DNA of 64,000 nt from Siansivirga zeaxanthinifaciens CC-SAMT-1 (GTDB lineage: Bacteria > Bacteroidota > Bacteroidia > Flavobacteriales > Flavobacteriaceae): the NCBI RefSeq assembly GCF_000941055.1, contig NZ_CP007202.1, forward strand, positions 1,298,001-1,362,000, written 5' to 3'. How positions within the stretch are numbered: position 1 is the first letter of the stretch; each line of letters opens with the position of its first letter. Below, piece by piece: positions 27,281-36,405 of this stretch. Under the pieces are notes generated by a model, which saw nothing but the letters and a program-made list of their open reading frames with translations, was not told the origin of the DNA and made no database searches. Both the position numbers and the translations under genes were made by a program.

Positions 27281-28075
27281 ATGAAAATAGCCATTATTGG
27301 AACAGGTAATTTAGGAAGTTCGATTGCTAAAGGACTTATAAAAAATAATACGTTTACAGCTTTATTTTTAAGTGATAAAAATACAGCCAATGTAGATGCT
27401 TATAATTCGCTTGTTAACGTAACAGTTACCAACGATAATTTGGCTGCTGTTCAAGCCGCCGATATGGTAATTTTTGCTTTACAACCCAAGCATATCGACA
27501 AGGTTTTAGAAAGCGTAGCATCAATAATTACAGAGGATCAAATTATAATTTCTGTGGCTGCTGGTGTTGAAATTCCTAGAATTGAGGCTATTATTGGTAA
27601 GGATAAAAATATTATTCGTGTGATGCCAAACACGGCGATTTCTATTGGTAAATCTATGACGTGTATTGCGCCTAACGAGAAGGCACAGGATAAAGTTGGT
27701 TTGGCTCAAGATGTTTTTAATCAGTTAGGAACTTCGTTGGTGATTCCTGAAGAATTAATTCAGGCTGCAACGGTTATTTGTGCTAGTGGTATTGCTTTCT
27801 GGATGCGCCTTGTGCGTGCTACAACCCAAGGTGCTATTCAATTAGGTTTTGAGGCACATGAAGCACATGAACTGGCAACACAAACCTGCTTTGGTGCTGC
27901 GAGTTTGTTAATTGAGTCTGGTAAACACCCAGAACAAGAAATAGACCGCGTTACTACACCTAGTGGTTGTACGATTGAAGGTTTAAATGCTATGGAGCAC
28001 AACGGATTAAGTTCTGCCTTGATACAAGGTATTGTTGCTTCATTTGAAAAAATTAATCAAATTAAAAAGAATTAA
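27281..28075 (+). CDS. proC: Pyrroline-5-carboxylate reductase
   Basis: About 264 residues from the ATG at 27281 (MKIAIIGTGNLGSSIAKGL); the frame is open from 27245 but the upstream residues are not typical. It makes proline from pyrroline-5-carboxylate with NAD(P)H. Rossmann GTGNLGSSIAKG is near the N-terminus and the family C-terminal motif is DRVTTPSGCTIEGLNAME. Its place inside the arginine cluster, with proA and proB, links proline and arginine synthesis, both of which draw on glutamate. The stop is one base before the argD ATG. Confidence 0.93.
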   Translation: MKIAIIGTGNLGSSIAKGLIKNNTFTALFLSDKNTANVDAYNSLVNVTVTNDNLAAVQAADMVIFALQPKHIDKVLESVASIITEDQIIISVAAGVEIPRIEAIIGKDKNIIRVMPNTAISIGKSMTCIAPNEKAQDKVGLAQDVFNQLGTSLVIPEELIQAATVICASGIAFWMRLVRATTQGAIQLGFEAHEAHELATQTCFGAASLLIESGKHPEQEIDRVTTPSGCTIEGLNAMEHNGLSSALIQGIVASFEKINQIKKN

Positions 28076-28076
28076 A

Positions 28077-29210
28077 ATGCCATTATTTGACGTTTATCCA
28101 TTATATAATGTAACACCAGTATCTGGTAAAGATATGTATGTGTACGATGAAAATTGTACCGAATATTTAGACCTATATGGTGGCCATGCCGTAATTTCTA
28201 TTGGGCATGCGCACCCCAATTACGTAGATGCTATTACCACCCAGGTTAAAACTTTAGGGTTTTACTCTAATGCGATTCAAAACCCCATTCAAGAAGCATT
28301 AGCTAACAAATTAGAAGCCCTTTCGGGTTGTGCTGGTTACCAATTGTTTTTATGTAATTCGGGAGCCGAAGCCAACGAGAATGCTTTAAAATTAGCCTCG
28401 TTTAAAACCGGTAAATCGCGTGTTATTGCCTTTAAAAATAGTTTTCACGGACGTACATCTGCGGCTGTTGCAGCAACCGATAATCCGGGTATTGTAGCAC
28501 CAATTAATGCGCAACAACAAGTAACTTTTTTAGAGTTGAATGATATTTTAGGTGTTAAAAAAGAATTAGAAAAAGGCGATGTTTGTGCTGTTATAGTTGA
28601 ATTTATTCAAGGTGTTGGTGGTTTAGACCAAGGTACTACAGACTTTTTCGAGCAAGTTTACGCGCTTTGTAAATTGAATCATACCATGTTTATTGCAGAT
28701 GAAGTGCAATCGGGTTACGGGCGTTCGGGTAAATTCTTTGCCTTTCAGCATTACAATGTAACGCCCGATATTATTTCTATTGCCAAAGGTATGGGGAATG
28801 GTTTTCCTATTGGTGGCATTTTAATTCATCCAGATATTGAAGCTAAATATGGTTTGTTAGGAACTACATTTGGTGGAAATCATTTGGCTTGTGCCGCAGG
28901 TTTGGCGGTTTTAAATACCATTGAAGACGAACATTTAATGGATAATGCGAACCAAATGGCCGATTATTTTGTTTCGGTCGCTAAAACCATTCCGCAAATA
29001 AAAAATATAAAAGGTCGAGGCTTAATGTTGGGCCTTGAATTTGATTTTGAAGTAGGTGATTTAAGAAAAAAACTTATTTACGAGCACCATATTTTTACTG
29101 GTGGTGCATCTAATAAAAAGCTTTTAAGAATTTTACCGCCTTTAACCATAAAAAAACAACACATCGATACGTTTTTTGATGCTTTAAAGAGTAGTCTTGA
29201 GACGAATTAA
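28077..29210 (+). CDS. argD: Acylornithine aminotransferase
   Basis: A 377-residue class III PLP aminotransferase giving N-acylornithine from the semialdehyde with glutamate. PLP Lys237 is in ISIAKGMGNGFPIGG and the cofactor Asp in IADEVQSGYGRSG. Start ATG 28077 is chosen since it lies one base after the proC stop; an in-frame ATG at 28032 overlaps proC and adds only Lys/Leu-rich residues. In bacteroidetes the substrate may be N-succinylornithine. Confidence 0.93.
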   Translation: MPLFDVYPLYNVTPVSGKDMYVYDENCTEYLDLYGGHAVISIGHAHPNYVDAITTQVKTLGFYSNAIQNPIQEALANKLEALSGCAGYQLFLCNSGAEANENALKLASFKTGKSRVIAFKNSFHGRTSAAVAATDNPGIVAPINAQQQVTFLELNDILGVKKELEKGDVCAVIVEFIQGVGGLDQGTTDFFEQVYALCKLNHTMFIADEVQSGYGRSGKFFAFQHYNVTPDIISIAKGMGNGFPIGGILIHPDIEAKYGLLGTTFGGNHLACAAGLAVLNTIEDEHLMDNANQMADYFVSVAKTIPQIKNIKGRGLMLGLEFDFEVGDLRKKLIYEHHIFTGGASNKKLLRILPPLTIKKQHIDTFFDALKSSLETN

Positions 29211-29237
29211 ATAAAAATAATCTATCATTAAAAACTA

Positions 29238-30434
29238 ATGAATACCTTATTATCCATAGAAACAAGAAACGCTGTTTTGCTAGAAATGGCAAAACTTTTG
29301 GAAGCAGAGCGAAAACACATTATAGCCATAAACAAAGGCGATTTAGAAGCTTATAATGGCGATGATATTTCTATGTACGACCGCTTAAAGGTGGATGATG
29401 CTAAGGTAGATGAAATGATAAAATCTGTGACGCATTTAGCATCGCAGGAAGATCCGGTTGGAGTCGAACGTTTTAGTTTTAAACACGAAAACGGCATGCA
29501 GGTTTATAATAAAACCGCTTCGTTTGGTACAGTTTTAATTATTTACGAATCGCGCCCCGATGTTACTGTGGAAGCTGCAGGGATTGCTTTTAAATCGGGA
29601 AATAAAATTTTGCTAAAAGGTGGTAAAGAATCTTTAAACTCTAATTTAAAAATAGTCGAGTTGTGGCATAAAGCCTTAGAGATGCATGGCGCTTCAACCG
29701 AGTGGGTAGCCTATTTGCAATTTAACAGAACAGAAACGCAAGCATTTCTTGAAAAGCCTACGCAAAGAGTCGATTTAATTGTACCTCGTGGAGGCGAACG
29801 CTTAATTGAATTCGTTAAAGAGCATGCTACTTGTCCGGTTATAATAAGTGGTCGCGGTAATAATTTTGTGTATGTTGAAAAGGATGCCGATTTAGATATC
29901 GCTTTGGAGGTTATTTTAAATGCAAAAACCACGAAAATATCGGCTTGTAATGCATTAGACAAGGTTTTAATTGATAGTAATTTAGACAATAAAGAAGCCT
30001 TTATAGCTACGTTAATTTCAAAATTAAAGACATTTAATGTTGAGGTTTTTGGCGATGAGGTGGTTTCAAAAAATCATTCAGTAAACGCTATAGAATCAGA
30101 CGACATTTGGTATAAAGAATTCTTAGATTATAAAATTGTTATAGGTGAAATCGCTTCAACACAAGAAGCTATTGCTATGATAAACAAATATTCAGGCGGA
30201 CATTCTTCATCCATTATAACAAAAAATGATAATGAAGCTAAAACCTTCATGGAAAATGTGGATACAGCAGCGGTTTACCACAATGTTTCTACACGTTTTA
30301 CCGATGGCGGACAATTAGGTTTGGGTGGTGAGTTAGCCATTAGCACCGATAAATTGCACCAACGTGGTCCCATAGGTTTGCAACATTTAGTAACCAATAA
30401 ATGGTATGTTCATGGAAATGGACAAATTCGATAA
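29238..30434 (+). CDS. proA: Glutamate-5-semialdehyde dehydrogenase (gamma-glutamyl phosphate reductase)
   Basis: A 398-residue NADPH-dependent enzyme of the ALDH superfamily that reduces gamma-glutamyl phosphate for proline synthesis. Recognisable blocks are SFGTVLIIYESRPDVTVEA, KGGKESLNSN, VPRGGERLI and TTKISACNALDKVL, with Cys in SACNALD as nucleophile. The stop is separated by one base from the proB ATG. Gene order proA-proB is reversed relative to most proBA operons. Confidence 0.94.
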   Translation: MNTLLSIETRNAVLLEMAKLLEAERKHIIAINKGDLEAYNGDDISMYDRLKVDDAKVDEMIKSVTHLASQEDPVGVERFSFKHENGMQVYNKTASFGTVLIIYESRPDVTVEAAGIAFKSGNKILLKGGKESLNSNLKIVELWHKALEMHGASTEWVAYLQFNRTETQAFLEKPTQRVDLIVPRGGERLIEFVKEHATCPVIISGRGNNFVYVEKDADLDIALEVILNAKTTKISACNALDKVLIDSNLDNKEAFIATLISKLKTFNVEVFGDEVVSKNHSVNAIESDDIWYKEFLDYKIVIGEIASTQEAIAMINKYSGGHSSSIITKNDNEAKTFMENVDTAAVYHNVSTRFTDGGQLGLGGELAISTDKLHQRGPIGLQHLVTNKWYVHGNGQIR

Positions 30435-30435
30435 C

Positions 30436-31197
30436 ATGAAGAAGCAACGTATATTATTAAAAGTAGGATCGAATACACTTACCAAAGAAACCAACAACAT
30501 TTCTAGAGGTAAAATTGAAGATATTGCAAATCAAATAGCTCAACTTAAAAATTCTTGCGAGTTTGTTATTGTAAGTTCTGGAGCTATTGCAGCCGCCAAA
30601 CAGTTTGTAAAACTAGAAAGTAAAGGCAAAGAAATTACAGTTAAACAGGCATTGGCGTCTATTGGGCAACCGCATTTAATTCGTATTTATCAGGAGATTT
30701 TTAGAGAAGCAGGTTTGTTAACCTCACAGTGTTTATTGTCTTATTCCGATTTTGAAAAAGATGAAAGCAAAACCAATATTGTAAACACCATTAATGTGTT
30801 GGTTGCTAATAATTACATTCCAATTATCAACGAAAATGATACGGTTGCAACCGATGAAATTAAATTTGGCGATAACGATAAATTAGGAGCGCTTACCGCA
30901 TCGCTTTTAAAAGCCGATTTGTTCATCATAGCAACCAATACCAACGGTATTTACACCAAAGAATCTATTGAAAATAATGCGCCAAAAACAATAGAACTTG
31001 TTGAAGATTTTGAAGCTTTGGTTAAAGAAGTTGTAAATTCTAAATCGTCGCATGGCAGCGGTGGTATGCAATCGAAAATTGAAGCAGCTTCGGTAGCAAA
31101 AAAATCAAATATAGAAACTTGGATTGTAAATGGTTTAGACGATAATTTCATTGTAAATGCCATGGATAACAAAGTGCCTTTTACCAAAATAAAATAA
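30436..31197 (+). CDS. proB: Glutamate 5-kinase, short form without PUA domain
   Basis: About 253 residues from the ATG at 30436 (MKKQRILLKVGSNTLTKET); an in-frame ATG at 30406 overlaps proA and is unlikely. It phosphorylates glutamate at the start of proline synthesis. Amino-acid-kinase blocks are KVGSNTLT, VSSGAIAAA, INENDTVATDEIKFGDND and GSGGMQSKIEAASVA. E. coli ProB has a further PUA domain of about 100 residues, missing here, which is seen in several bacterial groups. Feedback control by proline can persist without PUA, so regulation is not predictable. Confidence 0.93.
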   Translation: MKKQRILLKVGSNTLTKETNNISRGKIEDIANQIAQLKNSCEFVIVSSGAIAAAKQFVKLESKGKEITVKQALASIGQPHLIRIYQEIFREAGLLTSQCLLSYSDFEKDESKTNIVNTINVLVANNYIPIINENDTVATDEIKFGDNDKLGALTASLLKADLFIIATNTNGIYTKESIENNAPKTIELVEDFEALVKEVVNSKSSHGSGGMQSKIEAASVAKKSNIETWIVNGLDDNFIVNAMDNKVPFTKIK

Positions 31198-31206
31198 AAA
31201 ATAAAG

Positions 31207-32145
31207 ATGAAACATTATACCTCCATACACGATATAGATGATATCAATTCTTGGATTGAGGAAGCAAAAACATTAAAGAAAAATCCGCTTAAATTTAAAA
31301 AGTTAGGAAAACATAAAACACTAGGGTTATTATTTTTTAATTCGAGTTTACGAACCCGTTTAAGCACACAAAAAGCGGCTTTAAATTTAGGAATGGATCC
31401 TATTGTAATGAATGTTTCGGGAGATGCCTGGGGTATCGAATTTGGTGATGGTACGGTTATGAATGGCAACACCGCCGAGCACATTAAAGAAGCTGCCGCA
31501 GTGGTATCTCAATATTGCGATATTATTGCCGTTAGAGCATTTCCAACCTTAACCGATAAAGTAAAAGACGAAAGCGAGCAGGTTTTAACAGCCTTTAAAA
31601 AATATGCTTCGGTACCAGTTGTAAATATGGAAAGCGCTACGGGGCATCCTTTACAAGCGCTTACCGATGCCATTACCATTTCAGAAAACACAACAAAAGC
31701 AAAGCCAAAAGTTGTTTTAAGTTGGGCACCACATGTTAAAGCATTGCCACATGCCGTTGCCAATAGTTTTGTGCAAGCTATGCAGAAAATGGATGTCGAT
31801 TTTGTTATTACAAATCCCGAAGGTTATAATTTAAGTCCTAATATTGTTGGAAACACGCCTGTTAACCATAATCAGGAAGACGCTTTTAAAGACGCCGATT
31901 TTGTTTATGTTAAGAACTGGAGTTCGTACGAAGATTACGGAAAAGTAAAAAACACAGACCCTAATTGGATGATAACTAAAGATAAATTGGGCGCTGCAAA
32001 ATTTATGCATTGTTTACCAGTGCGCCGTAATGTTATTGTTGAAGATGCTGTTTTAGACAGCGATAGTTCTCTGGTAATAGAACAAGCCAATAACCGAACA
32101 TATGCAGCACAATTGGTGCTAAAAAAAATATTAGAAAATGGCTAA
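31207..32145 (+). CDS. argF': N-acylornithine (probably N-succinylornithine) carbamoyltransferase
   Basis: A 312-residue transcarbamylase that carbamoylates an acylated ornithine rather than free ornithine. The phosphate loop is SSLRTRLSTQ (about 46-55) instead of the ornithine-enzyme STRTR type, followed by ESATGHPLQALTDA and HCLPVRRNVIVEDAVLD, matching the bacteroidete enzyme. The residue that discriminates acetyl- from succinyl-ornithine enzymes (Glu92 in Xanthomonas, Pro90 in Bacteroides fragilis) is Ala90 here, in MNGNTAEHIKEA. A small non-charged residue favours the succinyl type, an inference. Its last 8 bases overlap argB. Confidence 0.88.
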   Translation: MKHYTSIHDIDDINSWIEEAKTLKKNPLKFKKLGKHKTLGLLFFNSSLRTRLSTQKAALNLGMDPIVMNVSGDAWGIEFGDGTVMNGNTAEHIKEAAAVVSQYCDIIAVRAFPTLTDKVKDESEQVLTAFKKYASVPVVNMESATGHPLQALTDAITISENTTKAKPKVVLSWAPHVKALPHAVANSFVQAMQKMDVDFVITNPEGYNLSPNIVGNTPVNHNQEDAFKDADFVYVKNWSSYEDYGKVKNTDPNWMITKDKLGAAKFMHCLPVRRNVIVEDAVLDSDSSLVIEQANNRTYAAQLVLKKILENG

Positions 32146-32920
32146 AGAAAAACTATCCATAGTTAAAATAGGAGGTAATATTATTGAAGATGAAAGCGCC
32201 CTTTTAGCTTTTCTCGAATTATTTTCTAATTTAGAAGGAAAGAAAATTTTAGTACATGGTGGTGGTAAACGCGCTACCCATATCGCTTCAAAATTAGGTA
32301 TTGAGTCTAAAATGGTTCAGGGGCGTCGTATTACCGATGCCGAAACCTTAGAAGTTATAACCATGGTTTATGGCGGCCTAGTAAATAAAAATGTAGTAGC
32401 TAAATTGCAGGCTCTAAACACCAATGCCATTGGTTTAACAGGTGCCGATATTAACAGTATAACCTCTGTAAAACGTCCAGTAAAAGAGGTTGATTTCGGT
32501 TTTGTGGGCGATGTAAAAAGTGTAGCTCATCAATCGGTAAATAAATTAATAGAAGCCGATTTCACACCCGTTTTTTGTGCCATAACCCACGATGGTAAAG
32601 GGCAACTTTTAAATACCAATGCCGACACCATTACCTCTCAACTAGCAATTGGTATGAGTGCTTTGTATGAAACATCTATTTACTACTGTTTCGAATTAAA
32701 CGGTGTTTTAAAAGATATTAACGATAAGAATTCGGTTATAAAACACATCGATTCTAATTTATACAAAGATTTACTTGAAAAAGGCATCATCGCCGATGGT
32801 ATGCTGCCTAAACTAGAAAATTGTTTCGATGCTTTAAATCATGGAGTTTCAACAATAAACATGGGAAATACAGCCATGTTAACCAAAGAAAATGATAATT
32901 TTACAAGAATAACGCTTTAA
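32138..32920 (+). CDS. argB: N-acylglutamate kinase
   Basis: A 260-residue amino-acid kinase that phosphorylates N-acylglutamate, the second pathway step. Conserved blocks are VKIGGNIIE, VHGGGKRATHIASKLG and NTNADTITSQLAIGMSA. It lacks the N-terminal helix typical of hexameric arginine-inhibited kinases, which suggests that arginine feedback may act elsewhere (for example on the GNAT enzyme or through the Arg-rich leader). It overlaps the upstream argF' gene by 8 bases and is followed by the deacylase gene after one base, so coupling is tight. Confidence 0.92.
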   Translation: MAKEKLSIVKIGGNIIEDESALLAFLELFSNLEGKKILVHGGGKRATHIASKLGIESKMVQGRRITDAETLEVITMVYGGLVNKNVVAKLQALNTNAIGLTGADINSITSVKRPVKEVDFGFVGDVKSVAHQSVNKLIEADFTPVFCAITHDGKGQLLNTNADTITSQLAIGMSALYETSIYYCFELNGVLKDINDKNSVIKHIDSNLYKDLLEKGIIADGMLPKLENCFDALNHGVSTINMGNTAMLTKENDNFTRITL

Positions 32921-32921
32921 T

Positions 32922-33989
32922 ATGAACCAACAAGAATTAACAAACGATGCCATATCGTTATTAAAACAGTTGATAGAAACACAATCTTTTTCATCGGAAG
33001 AGCATGAAACTGCATTGCATATCGAAGCTTGGTTCAAACACTATCAAATCGATTACAAACGCACCCAAAATAATGTTTGGGCTATTAATAAATATTTCGA
33101 CGAAAGTAAACCAACCTTACTTTTAAACTCGCACCACGACACAGTAAAACCCAACAGTGCCTATACAAAAGATCCTTTTAAGGCAATTGTAGAAGATGGT
33201 AAATTATATGGTTTAGGCAGTAACGATGCTGGCGGTTGTTTGGTGTCTTTAATAGCTACCTTCACCTATTTTTACAATCAAAAAAATTTAAAATATAATT
33301 TGGTTATGGTCGCTTCCGCGGAAGAGGAAAGCAGTGGTCCAAACGGACTTAACAGCATGTTACCAATCATTCCAAAAGTTGATGTAGCCATTGTTGGAGA
33401 ACCCACTTTAATGAATCTGGCCATCGCCGAAAAAGGCTTAGTGGTTTTTGATGCAGTTGTAGAAGGGACTCCAAGTCATGCCGCTCACCCCAATAATAAC
33501 AACGCTATTTACAACACGATAGAAGTTTTACAATGGTTTAAGGATTTTAAATTTGAAAGAAGTTCTGAAGCTTTGGGTGATGTTAAACTAACGGTAACAC
33601 AAATTCATGCAGGCTCACAACACAACGTTGTGCCGGCCGATGTGAATTTAGTAATTGATGTACGCGTAAATGATGCTTACACCAATGCCGAAATAGCAGA
33701 TATTTTACAAAAAGAAGCGCCTTGTACACGTATTGTACCTCGTAGTTTACGATTAAATTCTTCATCAATTCCTGTAGATCATGCATTAGTAAAAGCGGGA
33801 ATTGCCATGGGAAGAACCACTTATGGCTCGCCAACACTATCAGATCAAGCTGTGCTTTCTTGTCCGTCTTTAAAATTAGGGCCAGGCGATAGTACGCGTT
33901 CGCATTCGGCAGATGAATTTATTTATTTAAACGAAATAGAAGAAGGCATAAAAATTTACATTGAATTGTTGAATCGGGTAATCGTTTAA
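32922..33989 (+). CDS. argE: M20-family deacylase, acylcitrulline/acylornithine deacylase
   Basis: A 355-residue zinc peptidase-family enzyme. Metal and catalytic residues are seen in LLNSHHDTVKPN, GLGSNDAGGCLV, ASAEEESSGPNG, VGEPT and the dimer-domain HAAHPNNNNAIYN. In a pathway where acylornithine is carbamoylated, this enzyme should remove the acyl group from N-acylcitrulline rather than N-acylornithine. That role is inferred from the carbamoyltransferase type two genes upstream. It starts one base after argB and ends 34 bases before argH. Confidence 0.87.
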   Translation: MNQQELTNDAISLLKQLIETQSFSSEEHETALHIEAWFKHYQIDYKRTQNNVWAINKYFDESKPTLLLNSHHDTVKPNSAYTKDPFKAIVEDGKLYGLGSNDAGGCLVSLIATFTYFYNQKNLKYNLVMVASAEEESSGPNGLNSMLPIIPKVDVAIVGEPTLMNLAIAEKGLVVFDAVVEGTPSHAAHPNNNNAIYNTIEVLQWFKDFKFERSSEALGDVKLTVTQIHAGSQHNVVPADVNLVIDVRVNDAYTNAEIADILQKEAPCTRIVPRSLRLNSSSIPVDHALVKAGIAMGRTTYGSPTLSDQAVLSCPSLKLGPGDSTRSHSADEFIYLNEIEEGIKIYIELLNRVIV

Positions 33990-34023
33990 ACAATTCAACG
34001 AATAAACACATAAACATTACGAA

Positions 34024-35298
34024 ATGAAACTCTGGGATAAAGGCATATCAATCGATAAAAAAATAGAACAATTTACCGTAGGTAACGATAGAGAAATCGA
34101 TATTCATATTGCTAAGTACGACGTTATAGCATCGAAAGCACATGCGAAAATGCTTCATGAAATTGGCATTTTGTCTACCATTGAATTAGAACAATTACTT
34201 GGCGGACTCGAAATTTTGGCAAATGAAATTGAATCGGGTGCGTTTGTTATCGATGCTCAGTTTGAAGATGTACATTCTAAAATAGAATACGAATTAACAG
34301 CAACTTTAGGTGATGTTGGTAAAAAGATACATACGGCGCGTTCAAGAAACGATCAAGTTTTAGTGGCGCTTCATTTGTATTATAAAGAAAATTTAAAGCT
34401 TGTTAAGTCTAAAACCGAAACCTTATTCCATACGCTTTTAAATCAGGCCGAAACTTATAAAGATAAGGTTTTACCGGGTTATACACATTTACAAGTGGCC
34501 ATGCCATCATCTTTTGGTTTATGGTTTTCTGCTTATGCCGAGTTAATGATTGATGATGTGTATTTATTAAATGCTGCTTTAAAAACGGTCGATCAAAATC
34601 CGTTAGGTTCTGCTGCAGGTTACGGAAGTTCTTTCCCTATAGACAGAGAATTTACAACCAAAGAAATGGATTTCGCAACCTTAAAATATAATGTGGTTGC
34701 AGCTCAAATGGGACGCGGTAAAAACGAACGCACTATTGCCGCTGCTTTAGGTGGTTTAAGCAATACTATGGCGCGTTTTGCCATGGATGTATGTTTGTAT
34801 ATGAGTCAGAATTTTGGTTTTATTTCCTTTCCAGATGAGTTAACCACAGGCAGTAGTATTATGCCTCATAAAAAGAATCCCGATGTGTTTGAATTAATTC
34901 GAGGAAAATGCAATAAAATACAAGCGTTGCAAAGCGAAATGATTTTAATAACGAATAACCTTCCGAGTGGATACCACAGAGATTTTCAGTTGTTAAAAGA
35001 AAATATGATAGCTGCTTTCGAAGAGATTAAAGATATATTAGATATTTTTAATTATTCCATTCAGCAAATCATTGTAAAAGATATTGATATTCACAGCGAT
35101 TTATATAAATACCTGTTTACAGTAGATAATATTAATACCTTGGTTGTTGAAGGACAATCATTTAGGGAGGCTTACCAAAAAATTGGCGGACAAGTTCAAG
35201 ACGGTTCTTATGTGCCTGATACTTCAAAAAAACATACCCACGTTGGAAGTATTCACAATTTGTGTTTAGATAAAATTAAGGCTAAGTTTCCTAAATAG
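34024..35298 (+). CDS. argH: Argininosuccinate lyase
   Basis: A 424-residue fumarase/aspartase-superfamily enzyme that cleaves argininosuccinate to arginine and fumarate. The signature loop GSSIMPHKKNPD is at about 276-287 (catalytic Ser), with TARSRNDQV at about 104-112 and GYTHLQVAMPSSFG at 152-165. It is shorter than the usual 455-465 residues, mostly at the C-terminus. Last enzyme of the arginine cluster; the next gene, a membrane acyltransferase, begins 25 bases later and may be read through. Confidence 0.95.
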   Translation: MKLWDKGISIDKKIEQFTVGNDREIDIHIAKYDVIASKAHAKMLHEIGILSTIELEQLLGGLEILANEIESGAFVIDAQFEDVHSKIEYELTATLGDVGKKIHTARSRNDQVLVALHLYYKENLKLVKSKTETLFHTLLNQAETYKDKVLPGYTHLQVAMPSSFGLWFSAYAELMIDDVYLLNAALKTVDQNPLGSAAGYGSSFPIDREFTTKEMDFATLKYNVVAAQMGRGKNERTIAAALGGLSNTMARFAMDVCLYMSQNFGFISFPDELTTGSSIMPHKKNPDVFELIRGKCNKIQALQSEMILITNNLPSGYHRDFQLLKENMIAAFEEIKDILDIFNYSIQQIIVKDIDIHSDLYKYLFTVDNINTLVVEGQSFREAYQKIGGQVQDGSYVPDTSKKHTHVGSIHNLCLDKIKAKFPK

Positions 35299-35323
35299 TG
35301 GAACTTTTTATGGGTAAGGAACT

Positions 35324-36391
35324 ATGAAAAATAATAAAACCGAGTTTTTAAATTATATTCATAGTTTTAGAGGATTAGCCATTTTATTAATTTTGTTTGG
35401 CCACGCCATGGTTGCCGCATTTATTGGCGCGAAAGGTAGTTTCGACGATTCTCATCCTTTACTTATGGTAAGTGAAGTGTTTTATCATGATAGTACACTT
35501 TATTTTGCATTAATTTCAGGTATTTTATTTTCCAGGGTTTTAAAAAAACGAGGCTATCGCAGGTTTTACAAGAGTAAGGTTAAGAATATTATTTTGCCTT
35601 ATATATTTATATCGGTCGTTTTCACCTTGCTCAAAAACAAATTTAATACCGGAATTTTAGATGGTATCTGGGGTTTTACAAAAACGATTTTTGAAAATCT
35701 TATTTATGGTAAAGCTAATTTTGTTTTATGGTATATACCTGTTTTAATTTTTCTTTATTTAACCACACCTTTACTAGATTATTTATCAGATAAACAACCT
35801 GTAAAAAAGGGTTTATATGTTATTATAATTTTATTGCCTCTTGTTGTTTCTCGAGTTCCAATAGATTTAGACTATAGTTTGCATTTACCAACGATGATTT
35901 ATTTTACGGGTGCTTATGCATTAGGTATATACCTAGGTAAAGATTTAGAATATGGGTTTAAACAGATAGCAGTTTTCAAGACGTATATAATTATAGTCGC
36001 TGTGTTAAGTACTCTAGTTTTATTTTATTTTTATATGAACAATTTGAATTTAGTTGGTTCTGTTTCATTAAAAGAGTCGGTTTTCTACATTCAAAAAACA
36101 ACTTTTGCGCTTTTAATCATGTTGTTTTTTAAAAATAAATTAAACCGCCCTTTGCGCAGTTTAAATGGTGTTGCCAGAGATTCTTTTTCTATTTATTTTT
36201 TACATGGTTATATTTTGTATGCATCCTTGCCCTTATTCAAGTTTATTTTGAATATCACCGAAATAACGCCGCTAAATATTATTATAACAACAGCTGTTTT
36301 AATTGTGTACACTCTGGTGGTTTGTAGATTTATTATTTGGGTATTTAAAAGAGTTTTTGGCAAAAAATCCAGAGTTTTAATTGGAGCCTAA
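35324..36391 (+). CDS. Acyltransferase family 3 membrane protein
   Basis: A 355-residue polytopic inner-membrane protein of the acyltransferase-3 family (OafA/WecH type), which transfers acyl groups to surface or intracellular acceptors. The family N-terminal signature is present as YIHSFRGLAILLILFGHAMV (residues 11-30), with Arg16 and the proposed catalytic His27, followed by about ten hydrophobic segments. There is no C-terminal SGNH domain. Nothing in the neighbourhood tells the acceptor. Although close behind argH, a metabolic link to arginine is not evident. Confidence 0.82.
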   Translation: MKNNKTEFLNYIHSFRGLAILLILFGHAMVAAFIGAKGSFDDSHPLLMVSEVFYHDSTLYFALISGILFSRVLKKRGYRRFYKSKVKNIILPYIFISVVFTLLKNKFNTGILDGIWGFTKTIFENLIYGKANFVLWYIPVLIFLYLTTPLLDYLSDKQPVKKGLYVIIILLPLVVSRVPIDLDYSLHLPTMIYFTGAYALGIYLGKDLEYGFKQIAVFKTYIIIVAVLSTLVLFYFYMNNLNLVGSVSLKESVFYIQKTTFALLIMLFFKNKLNRPLRSLNGVARDSFSIYFLHGYILYASLPLFKFILNITEITPLNIIITTAVLIVYTLVVCRFIIWVFKRVFGKKSRVLIGA

Positions 36392-36405
36392 TAGAAATAA
36401 ATTCA

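Noticed and set aside
33310..33325. Palindrome CTTCCGCGGAAG resembling the ilvD-ilvB palindrome
   Set aside because: It is within the argE coding sequence (the SAEEE motif) and explained by codons; not treated as a repeat.
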